From NCBI GenBank assembly GCA_913061235.1, contig CAJXTB010000001.1:310001-374000 (forward strand): 64,000 nucleotides of DNA, in the 5' to 3' direction. The notes beneath the pieces are model-generated. The model did no database searches and was not told the DNA's origin. It saw nothing but the letters and a program-made list of their open reading frames with translations. Shown piece after piece: positions 44,002-53,107 of this stretch (its first letter is position 1; the number at the start of each line of letters is the position of its first letter). The DNA is from an uncultured Pseudomonadota bacterium. GTDB lineage: Bacteria; Myxococcota_A; UBA796; GCA-2862545. The position numbers were made by a program, and so were the translations under genes.

Positions 44002-45246
44002 CTAGCCCTGGTACATGCCCCGCAGCGCACGCATCGCCTCCGCCACAATCTCTTCGTCCGTCCACCCCTCCAGCTCATCAGCGACAGACGATGCATTGAA
44101 TCCCAGCAAGACCGGCTCACCGGTAATCTTGGCAATATTGACCCACTCGGAAAACAGGCCTCTCTCAGGACCGTCGTAGCCGAGCAGGTCCGCCTCTTCG
44201 TCCCAGAAGACCTCGGGAAACCGCAGGTAGACCTTGTTCAACAGTCCCATCCCTAAGTCCGCGATGGCATTGCGCTTTTCTTGTGGAAGTTCCGGCGCAA
44301 AGACCACAGAGCCAGACTGCAACACACCAAGCGGTAGCGTCACAATCACCGCATCGAATGGCGTGCCCTCCGCGTCCAACAGGACCCGTCCCGCACTCCA
44401 CTCAATGCGGTCGACAACGGCATTCAAGCGAACCTCGTAGTCTCCAGCAAAGGCCTCGAGTACATCGTCGTACCCACAGACAAAGATTCGGTCCTTCCCA
44501 CCATACAGTCCCCCCTCTTCTTCTGCCTCATCGCTGAGGTCTGCAATATCGGCACCGTACTCGTGCTCAACCCAGGTGACTTCCTGCCAGCCGGCCGACG
44601 TGTCCGACTCGCACAGCACCTCACCGTCTTCATTACGAATGACCTGATTTCCATACCGAGTCTTGGCCCGCATCAGGTCTAGGTCCTCGGCAATGTCAGT
44701 CAACGGATTACCTCTCGCCCCGTGAATCCACGAGGCCCCTAAGTCCAGCGGAGTTCCTAGGGTTCGGTCAGTGACCACTCGGCCTCCAATACGGTCCCTG
44801 GCCTCGAACACTTCGACGACAAGCCCTGCATCCGCCAGAGCAGCGGCAGCGGCGAGGCCAGAGACACCGGCGCCTATGACAGCAATCCGGCTGGCGGAAG
44901 ACGCGAGCACCTCTTCTGCTGCGCGTAGGCCGCTCAGAAGCGCTCCGTCAACGGTGGAGGGAGAGTCTGACGAGGTCGCCTCACCCGCAAAGAACAACGT
45001 CTCTTGGACTGGAGCGCGCAGAACCACTCGGTCAGACGCTCGTCCACCCATCGGAATGTACGAATACGACCCTCGTGCGTACGGGTCCTGACGCCAACGG
45101 GTGACCAAAGAACCGGTGGGTTGCGGGATCTGAGCGTTGCCCAGCGCGCTGCCCTGGATGCACTTCTTGCAGCCCGGGAGCAGGATGCCCATGCCCACAG
45201 CCGACATGGACAGAAGAAATTCACGGCGAGCTGTACTGTGCGGCAT
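44002..45246 (-). CDS. Circularly permuted flavin amine oxidase, Tat lipoprotein
   Basis: A 414-residue protein with a twin-arginine signal (ARREFLLSM) ending in lipobox LLPGC (Cys26). Directly after comes the block that normally ends amine oxidases: VTRWRQDPYARGSYSYIPMG (48-67), LFFAGEATSS (84-93), DGALLSGLRAAEEVL (100-114). Only then does the FAD-binding GAGVSG (125-130), FEARDRIGGR (147-156), DLGASWIHGA follow, with LLNKVYLRF carrying the conserved lysine region. The chain stops at ALRGMYQG, exactly where ordinary family members would enter VTRW. The whole fold is thus present with rotated order, which argues for permutation and against truncation. Envelope amine oxidation is inferred. Confidence 0.85.
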   Translation of the reverse strand: MPHSTARREFLLSMSAVGMGILLPGCKKCIQGSALGNAQIPQPTGSLVTRWRQDPYARGSYSYIPMGGRASDRVVLRAPVQETLFFAGEATSSDSPSTVDGALLSGLRAAEEVLASSASRIAVIGAGVSGLAAAAALADAGLVVEVFEARDRIGGRVVTDRTLGTPLDLGASWIHGARGNPLTDIAEDLDLMRAKTRYGNQVIRNEDGEVLCESDTSAGWQEVTWVEHEYGADIADLSDEAEEEGGLYGGKDRIFVCGYDDVLEAFAGDYEVRLNAVVDRIEWSAGRVLLDAEGTPFDAVIVTLPLGVLQSGSVVFAPELPQEKRNAIADLGMGLLNKVYLRFPEVFWDEEADLLGYDGPERGLFSEWVNIAKITGEPVLLGFNASSVADELEGWTDEEIVAEAMRALRGMYQG

Positions 45247-45456
45247 GTGTCATCTCAGGTGAGGACGGCAGTATGGTCACGCCAAGTCGGGACCACCCCT
45301 CACCGACCAGCTTTGCACACATTGGTACCGCGCAGGCGTCGCAATGAATGAACGACGGTTTCGAACCGGATAGAGAGAGACAAAGCCCCTTCATGAGCGC
45401 CGGGCTCTCTGCTTCGCTTCCGGCCCCCTCCCCCATTTCCGAAATCCGGAGCCCCC

Positions 45457-46221
45457 ATGTACCGCTGGCTACCCGTCGTCCTCGTCCTCGCATCCTGCGC
45501 ACCCAAGACCGCTGCCACACCGTCTCCGGCCACATCTGCTGAAACCCCGCCGGCCGAGACACAGCCTGCCGCCTCGGCGCCAGTGCTGAACCTCCCACCA
45601 CCGGCCCACGACTCTGACACCGTTGTTCAGATGCATGCGTGGCTACAGTCGGCGGAGACCGCTCGCACCCATCTCACACACGGCGACCTTGAGTCGGCCA
45701 AAGAGGCTGCGGCTGCCATGGCGGCCTCTCCCTCACCCGACGGCATTCCACCGGGCTGGCGTCCCTTCGCCGCCGACCTACTTGTCGAGGCTACAGCACT
45801 GGCTGCGGCGCAGAACGCGCAAGAAGCCGGCGGGCACCTCGGACAGATGGCCCTGGCTTGCGGTACTTGCCACACAGAGGCCGGCGTTCTTGAACAGGTG
45901 AAGCTCGCAGCCCTACCCCAAGAAATGTACGACGAAGACGTGCGTATGGACAATCACCAGTGGGGGTCAGACTGGATGTGGTTCGGCCTGGTCACCAACA
46001 GCGCAGACGCCTACCGCCTAGGTGCGGCCGTGTTCACAAGCGAAAACCTTCCGGCACCAACACAAGTGGTGAGCGGCACCGACTTGATGCCGCTGTTGGG
46101 TGAAGTCGCAGCCGTAGCCGCGCGTGCGGCAGCAGCCGAAGACGACGAGCAGCGCGCCGCTCACTACGGTGAGCTGTTGGCGAGCTGTGCTGCGTGTCAC
46201 TCGGTGCAGATGACCGAGTAG
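45457..46221 (+). CDS. Di-heme cytochrome c lipoprotein
   Basis: A 254-residue lipoprotein with lipobox VLASC (Cys14), then a Pro/Ala/Thr linker (20-52). Two heme-attachment motifs are present, CGTCH (135-139) and CAACH (244-248), separated by about 105 residues in an alpha-helical, alanine-rich protein that resembles tandem cytochrome c prime-like or c556-like helical bundles. It is divergent from the permuted amine oxidase with 210 bp between, and could serve as an electron acceptor for it. That link is inference. Its 3' end lies 21 bp before the msrA fragment. Confidence 0.82.
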   Translation: MYRWLPVVLVLASCAPKTAATPSPATSAETPPAETQPAASAPVLNLPPPAHDSDTVVQMHAWLQSAETARTHLTHGDLESAKEAAAAMAASPSPDGIPPGWRPFAADLLVEATALAAAQNAQEAGGHLGQMALACGTCHTEAGVLEQVKLAALPQEMYDEDVRMDNHQWGSDWMWFGLVTNSADAYRLGAAVFTSENLPAPTQVVSGTDLMPLLGEVAAVAARAAAAEDDEQRAAHYGELLASCAACHSVQMTE

Positions 46222-46242
46222 CCGGACGAGGCCAACCCCCGA

Positions 46243-46326
46243 CTAGGCTCCAGGCCCAATCGGGCAGCTCACCCGGTTGAGCCTGGGATTGCAGTGCTCG
46301 CCGGGATTCTTGTGCAGGTACTGCTG
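46243..46326 (-). pseudogene. Stranded 3' fragment of msrA
   Basis: The minus strand codes for [20 protein letters not shown] then CPIGPGA and a TAG stop. It matches the final 27 residues plus stop of intact msrA (53465-53548) at 73 of 84 bases by hand alignment, with a 28-bp exact block (CGCCGGGATTCTTGTGCAGG onwards). Homology ends sharply at 46326. No upstream msrA sequence is attached. It lies in the same orientation as the intact gene, so the two copies form direct repeats bounding 7.1 kb. Confidence 0.85.
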
Positions 46327-46430
46327 TGGAAGCCCCTGGCGAGCGCCCCCGCTGGGTCTCCCGGTTTCTCTTCGTGAGCGTAAATCGCCGGCTAGGCGCG
46401 CGTCACATCATGAGAAGACCCAGAATGGCC

Positions 46431-47441
46431 CTAGGGAATCTGGAACTCACACTGGGTCGCCTCGCAGCTCTTCTCCCAAAGCAGGTCACGCGTCTCGGGA
46501 TTGTCGTAGTACCCCTCCAGCGCAAACGGTTTGGCCTCACCCTTCAGAGAGGCCTGCCCGGAGCCGGGCCCGTAGAATTCACCAGAAGCAGCCTGTGGAA
46601 GGCACATACAGCTGATGATGCCCATCGCTCCATCTTCGATGCTCTGGCTGAAGCGCATCATGAAACTGGTGAACATGCTGCCCATGCCGCCCGCTTTTGC
46701 CGTGGTGTGCTGGAGTTGGGTATTCGCGAACCCCGGGTGCGCCACCAGGGCCTTGACCGTTGACCCGGTGGTAGCGAGGCGGTGGTGGAGAGCGGCTGTG
46801 AAGGCGCAATTCGCGAGCTTTGATTGATTGTAGCGCAACCAGCGTGGGCCCCGAAACAAGGCGTTCTGAAAGGCATTACCGTCGCCTCCAAGGTCTCCGC
46901 CACGCTTCTCGAGGAACTCTGCCAGCAACGTCTTGCTAGGCGCGAACCGCGCAACACTGGAGTGGTTGACGATTCGGGCTTCTCCGGCTGACCCGGCTGC
47001 CTTTTCGAGGAGCGGCATCAGTTCGGCGGTCAACAGGAAGTGGGAAAGGTGGTTGGTCTGCATCTGAACATCGAAGCCGTCGACGGTTGCCTGGTCGGGC
47101 AGGGCCATCACACCGGCGTTGTTGCACAGCACATGCACACCCTCTGGGCAGAGTTCATGCACGCGAGCCGCTGCAGATTTCACCGATGCGAAGGACTGGA
47201 GGTCGCACTCAATAGGGTGGAAATCAGCTCCGGGAACTGCTGCTTTCAGGTCGGCGAGGCTGGCTTCGGAGCGACTGGAAGCCCGGTTGAGCAGCAGCAC
47301 TTTGGCGCCGAGCTCCGCCACCACCTGGGCCGCGGCTCTTCCGGTGCCAGAGGTGGTACCTGTGATGACGACGGTGCGACCCCCCATCGAGGGCAGGGAG
47401 GCTCGAAAGGCCGGGAAGTGTACTGATTGGACGGGCGGCAT
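46431..47441 (-). CDS. Short-chain dehydrogenase (retinol-dehydrogenase-like)
   Basis: A 336-residue SDR. The cofactor motif TGTTSGTGRAAA, an arginine after strand 2 (LNRASS), CNNAGVM, a catalytic serine in VNHSSVARF and Tyr-x3-Lys in YNQSKLAN are present; PGFANT follows. This is the longer SDR type like WW-domain oxidoreductase and retinol dehydrogenases. ATG 47441 has AGAGG upstream. It is divergent from the AraC regulator (starts 152 bp apart) and probably controlled by it. Lies inside the candidate island. Confidence 0.85.
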   Translation of the reverse strand: MPPVQSVHFPAFRASLPSMGGRTVVITGTTSGTGRAAAQVVAELGAKVLLLNRASSRSEASLADLKAAVPGADFHPIECDLQSFASVKSAAARVHELCPEGVHVLCNNAGVMALPDQATVDGFDVQMQTNHLSHFLLTAELMPLLEKAAGSAGEARIVNHSSVARFAPSKTLLAEFLEKRGGDLGGDGNAFQNALFRGPRWLRYNQSKLANCAFTAALHHRLATTGSTVKALVAHPGFANTQLQHTTAKAGGMGSMFTSFMMRFSQSIEDGAMGIISCMCLPQAASGEFYGPGSGQASLKGEAKPFALEGYYDNPETRDLLWEKSCEATQCEFQIP

Positions 47442-47593
47442 GAGAACCTCTTGGTGAGAAGGAAGTCTAGGACCGCGCCTAGCTCGCGTCATTCGCCAAC
47501 TGCGCCAAAATGGCGTTCTTGGTGGGTCACTTGGCGCGTCTTGCGAATGCTCCCTGCATCCCCAGGCCATACACTGCGACAAGAGAGGTCGAG

Positions 47594-48586
47594 ATGACTG
47601 CAGTGGTGATGTTGGACCGTTCGTGGTCCTTGATGCTCAGCGATCTGGGCGTGAGCATCCATGATGTGGCACGCCGAGCGGGGGTGGCCGCCGACCTCGT
47701 CACCAAGGAGTCCTTTCGGCTGCCTGTGACGGACTACTTCCGTCTGGTAGAGGCCATCGAGGCCGAAGTAGACGACCCTGCCCTGGCGCTGCGCCTCGCA
47801 GACCTCCCCAACTCGATGCCCTTCTCGCCCGTTCTTTTCGCCGCACTGTGCAGCTCCACCCTTTCGATTGCGGTGCAGAGGCTCGCGCAGCACAAGCGTC
47901 TCGTTGCCCCAATGAGCGTTCGCCATCGGCATACCGACGAAGGCTTCGAGGTGGGCTGGTCGTGGGATGACCCGGCGATTCGCTCGCCTCGCCTGCTGGC
48001 CGCCACCGAGCTCGTCATGATGACCCAAATCGCCCGCATCGGAACACGTGAGCGGGTGCGTCCTATACGGGTGTGCAGCCCCGTGCCCTTGGCACCTACC
48101 GGCGCGTACGAGGCGTTCTTCGGCGTCGTGCCTCAGGTAGCCGAAGAGGCCTGCCTCGTATTCAGCGATGCCGACGCTCGGCGTCCCTTCCTCACCGCCA
48201 GCGATGACCTATGGCGCAGCTTCGAGCCGGAACTGCGACGTCGCCTCAGCAAGCTAGACGCCGAGATGCCAACGATGGAGAGGACCCGGTCCGTGCTGCT
48301 CGAGTGTCTCCCAAGCGGCGAGGTCGAGCTAGGCCAGGCCGCTCGGCGCCTCGGGATGAGTGGCCGCACTCTGCAGAGACGGCTTGCGAACGAAGGTGTC
48401 ACCTTCCGACAGCTCGTTCAGTCCACACGAGAGCGACTTGCCTTGCACTACCTCACGACCACCGCCATTCCCTACACTGAAGTCGCTTTTCTCCTGGGCT
48501 TCGATGAACCCAGCTCCTTCTTCCGCGCCTTCCGTACCTGGACCGGCAAGACCCCGGAAGCGACCCGGCGAAGCGCGACAGCCTGA
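47594..48586 (+). CDS. AraC-family regulator with Arabinose_bd (OruR/ArgR-like) sensor domain
   Basis: A 330-residue regulator. Residues 15-200 match the Arabinose_bd-type N-terminal domain (SIHDVARRAGVAADLVTKES, YFRLVEAIEAEVDDPALALRLAD in outline). The C-terminal 90 residues hold the two AraC helix-turn-helix motifs: LGQAARRLGMSGRTLQRRLANEG and IPYTEVAFLLGFDEPSSFFRAFRTWTGKTP (in outline). ATG 47594 has GAGAGG at 47583-47588, better than an upstream GTG-type start. Divergent from the SDR gene, a standard arrangement for a pathway-specific activator. Confidence 0.88.
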   Translation: MTAVVMLDRSWSLMLSDLGVSIHDVARRAGVAADLVTKESFRLPVTDYFRLVEAIEAEVDDPALALRLADLPNSMPFSPVLFAALCSSTLSIAVQRLAQHKRLVAPMSVRHRHTDEGFEVGWSWDDPAIRSPRLLAATELVMMTQIARIGTRERVRPIRVCSPVPLAPTGAYEAFFGVVPQVAEEACLVFSDADARRPFLTASDDLWRSFEPELRRRLSKLDAEMPTMERTRSVLLECLPSGEVELGQAARRLGMSGRTLQRRLANEGVTFRQLVQSTRERLALHYLTTTAIPYTEVAFLLGFDEPSSFFRAFRTWTGKTPEATRRSATA

Positions 48587-48836
48587 AGCGCAGGCTGACG
48601 GAATCCACGCGCGGCTCGCTCGTTGTTGGGTGACACCCATGCTGTACCGGATCGACTGCCGGAGCCTCCGGCTGGCTGGGATGCACGCTACCCCCCCTCG
48701 CACGCAGGAGTGGGCTTCCGTGGGAGAACCTCGAGACTGTCCATGCGCGGGTGGGGCTCCTCGATCCGCTGCTGGCGAACGAGCGGGGCTCTTGGTCGCC
48801 GGACATGGGTGGATGGACCCCGCCCTCATGGAATGC

Positions 48837-49757
48837 TCACTCGGGATCCCGCAGCGCGCGGGCGGCCGCCGCCACCTGGTCGATAAACCACCGAGTCCCT
48901 GGCTCGTCCCCGAGCGCGGCGTTGCGGAACAGCGACAAGCCAAAGGGGCGTAGGTCGAACGGCAGCTCGTGGCGCTCCAGTCCAAACGATGTCGCGACGC
49001 TGGACAGGCTCACCGACGGTACGGTTATCAACAGGTCTGTCTGCGCCAGGACCGACGCCGCCATGGTGAAGTGTGGCACGACAGCGCCGATGGTCCGGTG
49101 GACTCCTAGTTTGGCGATGCGACGGTCGATCGGGCCCGGTCGGGACGAGCTCCCACGACTGACCTTCAAGTGAGGGTGGGCCGCCCAGGCGGCGATAGAC
49201 CAGTCGTCAAACGCGGGGTGCCCAGCGCGGCCAAAGACGACCCAGGGCCACGAGCCCAGTGGCTCGTGTCGCAGCCCACCATGTTCCTTGAACGAGGGCG
49301 CGAGCAGCGCGTCATAGCGGCCATCCGCGAGCTCCTCCATCACCGTGCCCGAGTGCGGCAACAGCTCCACGCCCACCGATGGCGCGACTCGCCCCACCTC
49401 AGCCAGCAGACGTGGGACCACCGTTGCGATGAAGTCGGGAGCGACCAGGCGAAACACGCGGGTCGACGTGGCGGGGTCGAAGGCTTCCGGGGCTGCGAGG
49501 GTGCGCTCCACCTGTTGGAGCAAGCGTGGCAGGGTCTCAGCAAGACCCAGGGCTCGGACCGTCGGCGCCAGACCCCGCCCGTCTCGGACGAACAGCTCGT
49601 CGCCGAACAACTCACGGAGGCGACCCAAGGCGTGGCTGACAGCGGAGCGCGTCACATGGAGCTGCTCGGCGGCCCGCGTGACGCTTCGCTCGCGAAGAAG
49701 CACATCGAGCACGACGAGGAGGTTGAGGTCTACTTGGCGTAGGTGAACTCTGCTCAC
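48837..49757 (-). CDS. LysR-family transcriptional regulator
   Basis: A 306-residue LTTR. N-terminal winged helix: LRQVDLNLLVVLDVLLRERS, VTRAAEQLHVTRSAVSHALGRLRE (in outline), ELFVRDGRGLAPT. The substrate domain (90-300) is of the NodD/SyrM-like PBP2 type. The start used is GTG 49757 with GGGAG upstream; an in-frame start at 49814 is less likely because it would cover the probable operator side. It is divergent from the secreted-protein pair starting at 49915, with an LTTR-type box in between, so those two genes are the expected targets. Confidence 0.87.
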   Translation of the reverse strand: MSRVHLRQVDLNLLVVLDVLLRERSVTRAAEQLHVTRSAVSHALGRLRELFGDELFVRDGRGLAPTVRALGLAETLPRLLQQVERTLAAPEAFDPATSTRVFRLVAPDFIATVVPRLLAEVGRVAPSVGVELLPHSGTVMEELADGRYDALLAPSFKEHGGLRHEPLGSWPWVVFGRAGHPAFDDWSIAAWAAHPHLKVSRGSSSRPGPIDRRIAKLGVHRTIGAVVPHFTMAASVLAQTDLLITVPSVSLSSVATSFGLERHELPFDLRPFGLSLFRNAALGDEPGTRWFIDQVAAAARALRDPE

Positions 49758-49827
49758 AGCAAGCGACTCCCATGTCGTGGTGTTCACCCTAGGCCACCCC
49801 AGACTCCGCTGCAACGGCTCTTGATGA

Positions 49828-49842
49828 GTGAATCATGCTCAC
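49828..49842. promoter_or_regulatory. LysR-type box (T-N11-A dyad)
   Basis: GTGA and TCAC arms enclose 7 nt (GTGAATCATGCTCAC), fitting the T-N11-A rule for LTTR sites. A second, wider inverted repeat AGTGAAT (49827-49833) / ATTCACT (49857-49863) overlaps it. Both lie in the 157-bp gap between the LysR gene and the divergent secreted-protein gene. Confidence 0.55.
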
Positions 49843-49914
49843 CAATCGAAAAAACCATTCACTTTCGCTCTTGTATGACGCCGCTTACCGTCGTTGCCTG
49901 AACGGGAGCCCACC

Positions 49915-51153
49915 ATGTCTCACCTCACCTCACTCGCAACCGCACTGCTAGCCGGAGCACTCATGACCGACACCACCCATGCCGAACAGCCCACCCTCGG
50001 CCTGCAGTTCGCCGGGGCGCTCGAGTTCGCGGACGACGGCACCCTCTTCGTTGGCGACAACTACCGTGGTGCCGTCTACGCATTCGAGATTCCGGCCGAA
50101 GCGTCTACCACCGAGATCCAGCCCAGCTCGGTCCTCAACATCGACACGCGCATCGCCGAGCTGCTCGGCGTCGGGGTGGGTGCAATCGAGATCAACGACA
50201 TCGCGACGCATCCCATCTCCGATGACATCTACATCTCGGTCACACGCATCGGCAACTTCGCGTCGCAGCCTGCGATCGTCACGGTATCCCCTGACAATCG
50301 CCTTCAGCTGCTCGACATGTCGGCGCTGACCTTCACCAAGCAGGAGCTGAACGCGTTCCCCGATGCACAGACCACGTTCACGGTCCGTGGAGCCCGCAGG
50401 GTGGGCATCCTGCCGCGGGACCAGGCCAAGGGGTCGGTCGCAGTACGCTCACTCGCCATCATGGACATGGAGTTCTACGACGGCGAGCTGTTCGTCGCCG
50501 GCGTCGCTCACGACGACTTCCAGTCTTCGCTCCGCCGGATTGCGTACCCCTTCGAAGGCAGCCAGAGCCTCGCCAGCGTCGACATGTACCACATCGTGCA
50601 CGACCAGTACGAGAGCCGCGCCCCCATCCGGGCGATGTCGGTTCAGCAAGTCGATGGAAAGGCCCAGCTTGTTGCCGCCTACACCTGCAGCCCGGTCGTG
50701 TTGATCCCGCTGGAGGACATCGAGGACGGAGCCCAGATCTCCGCCAGCACCATCATGGACATGGGCAACGGGCAGCCGCTCGACATGGTCCCCTTTCAAA
50801 TGGGCGACGAGCCCATGCTGTTCGTGACCAACCACAGCCGCTCGCCCCGGGTCATCCCTGTGGCGGGACTGAGCGGGGCTCGCGTCGTCACCGACGAGGA
50901 CTTCGAGCGTGGGCCCAAGCTCGACATGCATCCGGTCATGCCATTCGGCCCGGTCGGCAAACACGTCATGTTCGACGGGGTGTCCCTGCACATTGCTCGG
51001 CTCGGCGACAGCCACTTCGCGTCGGTGACGCGGGATGCGTACACCGGCACCCTGAACCTCGACATCAACCCGACGTTCTTCCCGAACCGGATGCACAACT
51101 TCTTCGCGGAGTCCGACATCCCCGCGTCCAACAACGCCGAGCCCCGGCGCTGA
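49915..51153 (+). CDS. Secreted beta-propeller-like protein
   Basis: A 412-residue protein. The signal peptide MSHLTSLATALLAGALMTDT ends near Ala-Glu (THAEQ). The mature part is all strands with propeller-like repeats: GALEFADDGTLFVGDNYRGAVYAFEIP (in outline) resembles SMP-30/gluconolactonase or YncE blades, further blades contain VRSLAIMDMEFYDGELFVAG and RAMSVQQVDGKAQLVAAYTC. Catalytic residues cannot be assigned. ATG 49915 has GGGAG upstream. The next secreted protein starts 6 nt after the stop, so they are an operon, probably controlled by the divergent LysR protein. Confidence 0.65.
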   Translation: MSHLTSLATALLAGALMTDTTHAEQPTLGLQFAGALEFADDGTLFVGDNYRGAVYAFEIPAEASTTEIQPSSVLNIDTRIAELLGVGVGAIEINDIATHPISDDIYISVTRIGNFASQPAIVTVSPDNRLQLLDMSALTFTKQELNAFPDAQTTFTVRGARRVGILPRDQAKGSVAVRSLAIMDMEFYDGELFVAGVAHDDFQSSLRRIAYPFEGSQSLASVDMYHIVHDQYESRAPIRAMSVQQVDGKAQLVAAYTCSPVVLIPLEDIEDGAQISASTIMDMGNGQPLDMVPFQMGDEPMLFVTNHSRSPRVIPVAGLSGARVVTDEDFERGPKLDMHPVMPFGPVGKHVMFDGVSLHIARLGDSHFASVTRDAYTGTLNLDINPTFFPNRMHNFFAESDIPASNNAEPRR

Positions 51154-51159
51154 GAGACG

Positions 51160-52299
51160 GTGGACCGTGCATTGTGCAAATCGCTGGCTCGCTCCGTTGC
51201 GACCGTCTTGCTGGTGTGGCCAATGAGTCGCTCACACGCCCTCGCAGAGGACAGCCTGATCGGCTTGCCGACCCACGCTGACGACCCCATCACGCTCCGG
51301 GCCGCCGACGGAATCGCCGCTTGGCAGACCCTCGAAGGCGACGACCTCCTGCAGGTCTTTGTGGGGTCGTCGGAGCGGTGTTGTGAGGGAAAGGTCCCCA
51401 TCGCCGGTCGCTACGGTCGCGAGGGTGACGCGCTCACCTTCACTCCTGCATTTCCGTTGGTGGCCGGTCAGGCATACACGGCGCGAATCCAAGCCGCAGG
51501 CCCAGAGCCAGACCAAGTCACCTTTGCCATTCCATTCACCACACCCGCCGTGGACGCCGTGGTCACCGATGTCTTCCCCAGTGGCGACGTCCTCCCAGAG
51601 AACCTGCTTCGGTTCTATGTCCACTTTTCGGTCCCGATGGCGCCCCACGCGGCGTTCGACCACATCCAGCTGCTCGACGCGTCGGGCTCGGCCGACCAGG
51701 CCGCCTTCATGCGGTTCAAGCAGGAGCTCTGGAACGAAGACCGGACCCGCCTGACGGTGCTGTTCGACCCGGGCCGCATCAAGCGCGAGGTGGCCACCAA
51801 TGTCGAGCTGGGGCCCGCCATAGAGGCAGGCAAGCCATACCGCATCGCCATAGCGGGCGGCTGGCCATCGGCAGACGGTCGTTCGACCCTGGCCGACTTC
51901 TCCAAGTCGTTCACGGCGTCGAGCGCGCTGAGGGAGAGGCCGGACGTACAGCGGTGGCAGGTCACATCCCCGTGCAGAGATTCCCGCGACGCGCTGGAGC
52001 TCGTTCTCGACCGACCTTTCGACCGCCACCGGCTCGAAGGCGCCCTCCGCGTGGTGACAGGCGATGGTCACAACGTCGCGGGTACGGTCCAGATCGGGAC
52101 AGACGAGCGCGTCTGGCGCTTCACCCCAGATCAGGCCTGGACCGGCCACGAGGTGCGCGTTGTCGTCGACAGCCGCTTGGAAGATGTGGCTGGAAACAAC
52201 TTCCGTGACCTCCTCGATCAGCCGCTGACCGAAGAGCGCAGGGATGAGCCCACCACGGAACTCTCCGTACCACTCCGCAACTGCGGAGAGCAGAGATGA
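51160..52299 (+). CDS. Secreted protein with bacterial Ig-like domains
   Basis: A 379-residue protein starting at GTG 51160, right behind the preceding stop. A signal sequence (LARSVATVLLVWPMSRSHALA) is followed by Ig-like (SbsA-type) beta-sandwich segments: LTFTPAFPLVAGQAYTARI, NLLRFYVHFSVPMAP, LTVLFDPGRIKRE, and RVWRFTPDQAWTGHEVRVVV (each ends in the YxxxI/V strand typical of SbsA Ig-like repeats). No enzyme motif. It presumably works with the propeller-like partner at the cell surface or outside it. Confidence 0.65.
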   Translation: MDRALCKSLARSVATVLLVWPMSRSHALAEDSLIGLPTHADDPITLRAADGIAAWQTLEGDDLLQVFVGSSERCCEGKVPIAGRYGREGDALTFTPAFPLVAGQAYTARIQAAGPEPDQVTFAIPFTTPAVDAVVTDVFPSGDVLPENLLRFYVHFSVPMAPHAAFDHIQLLDASGSADQAAFMRFKQELWNEDRTRLTVLFDPGRIKREVATNVELGPAIEAGKPYRIAIAGGWPSADGRSTLADFSKSFTASSALRERPDVQRWQVTSPCRDSRDALELVLDRPFDRHRLEGALRVVTGDGHNVAGTVQIGTDERVWRFTPDQAWTGHEVRVVVDSRLEDVAGNNFRDLLDQPLTEERRDEPTTELSVPLRNCGEQR

Positions 52300-52495
52300 G
52301 CACGGTCGGCGGCATCGCATCGACGTTGTGGCCGCCAACCAAGTGTCGGACCGCGCCGCAAAAACGACACGAACGAAGAGGATGACGAGAGATGAACAGA
52401 CTTTGAGAGCAGCAAATCGAGCGGACGGCACGACTTCGTCCGCCTAGGGCCTTGCGACCGGTGAGGGCGCGGGCCTCAACTCAAGAGAGTGGGGA

Positions 52496-53107
52496 ATGAA
52501 GATGAGCACAAAGAAAAAAGTACTGATGGTGGTCTCAGCGATTCTGGCATTGGTAGCGATGGCCGTTGCGGCCCTGGTTGTCTCTGTACAGTTTGATCAG
52601 AAGAGTGAGTTCGAGTACCACAGCACGCTGGTGAACAGCATTCAGCTCTGGTCGAATGGCTTTGAACCGAACGGCACCATCCCGACAGAGTTCACCGCTC
52701 AAGGCGAAGAGCTTTCTCCGTCGCTGTTCTGGGACGACCTACCGCCAGGGACGCAGTCGTTGGTGATTACGGCTGCAGACTACGACGGACCGTCGCCGAG
52801 CTTCAGACTGATGACCATTGATCATTGGGTTGTCTACAACATCGACCCGACCATAGATCGCATCGAGAAAGCGGCACCGGTCGAGGTGTTGGAAGAACAG
52901 GGCATGAAGGTGGGCCAGAATGTGTATGGCGGCATTGGCTACATCGGCCCCGACCCCCCGATGGGAGAGCATCGATACTTCTTCCGAATCTATGCGCTCT
53001 CGGTTCCGTCATTGGATTTGGTTCAGCCCACAAGGTCCGAGCTTATGGAGAGCATGAAAGACCACGTCATCGCATATGGCGAGCTGGTGGGGACGTACGG
53101 CGGTTGA
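52496..53107 (+). CDS. Membrane-anchored PEBP (YbhB/YbcL) family protein
   Basis: A 203-residue protein. One N-terminal transmembrane anchor (VLMVVSAILALVAMAVAALVV) is followed by a phosphatidylethanolamine-binding-protein fold: GTIPTEFTAQGEELSPSLFWDDLPPGTQSLVI (in outline), DHWVVYNID, and GEHRYFFRIYALSVP. Members bind anionic ligands through a DPD/DHW-type pocket. GGGGA precedes the ATG. Its base composition is less GC-rich by eye than its neighbours, which fits recent arrival. Located near the right edge of the candidate island. Confidence 0.85.
   Translation: MKMSTKKKVLMVVSAILALVAMAVAALVVSVQFDQKSEFEYHSTLVNSIQLWSNGFEPNGTIPTEFTAQGEELSPSLFWDDLPPGTQSLVITAADYDGPSPSFRLMTIDHWVVYNIDPTIDRIEKAAPVEVLEEQGMKVGQNVYGGIGYIGPDPPMGEHRYFFRIYALSVPSLDLVQPTRSELMESMKDHVIAYGELVGTYGG

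Noticed and set aside
48658-48672. GCCGGAG/CTCCGGC dyad considered as terminator of the AraC gene
   Set aside because: Short stem, no T-tract, 70 bp beyond the stop. Cannot be told from chance in GC-rich DNA.
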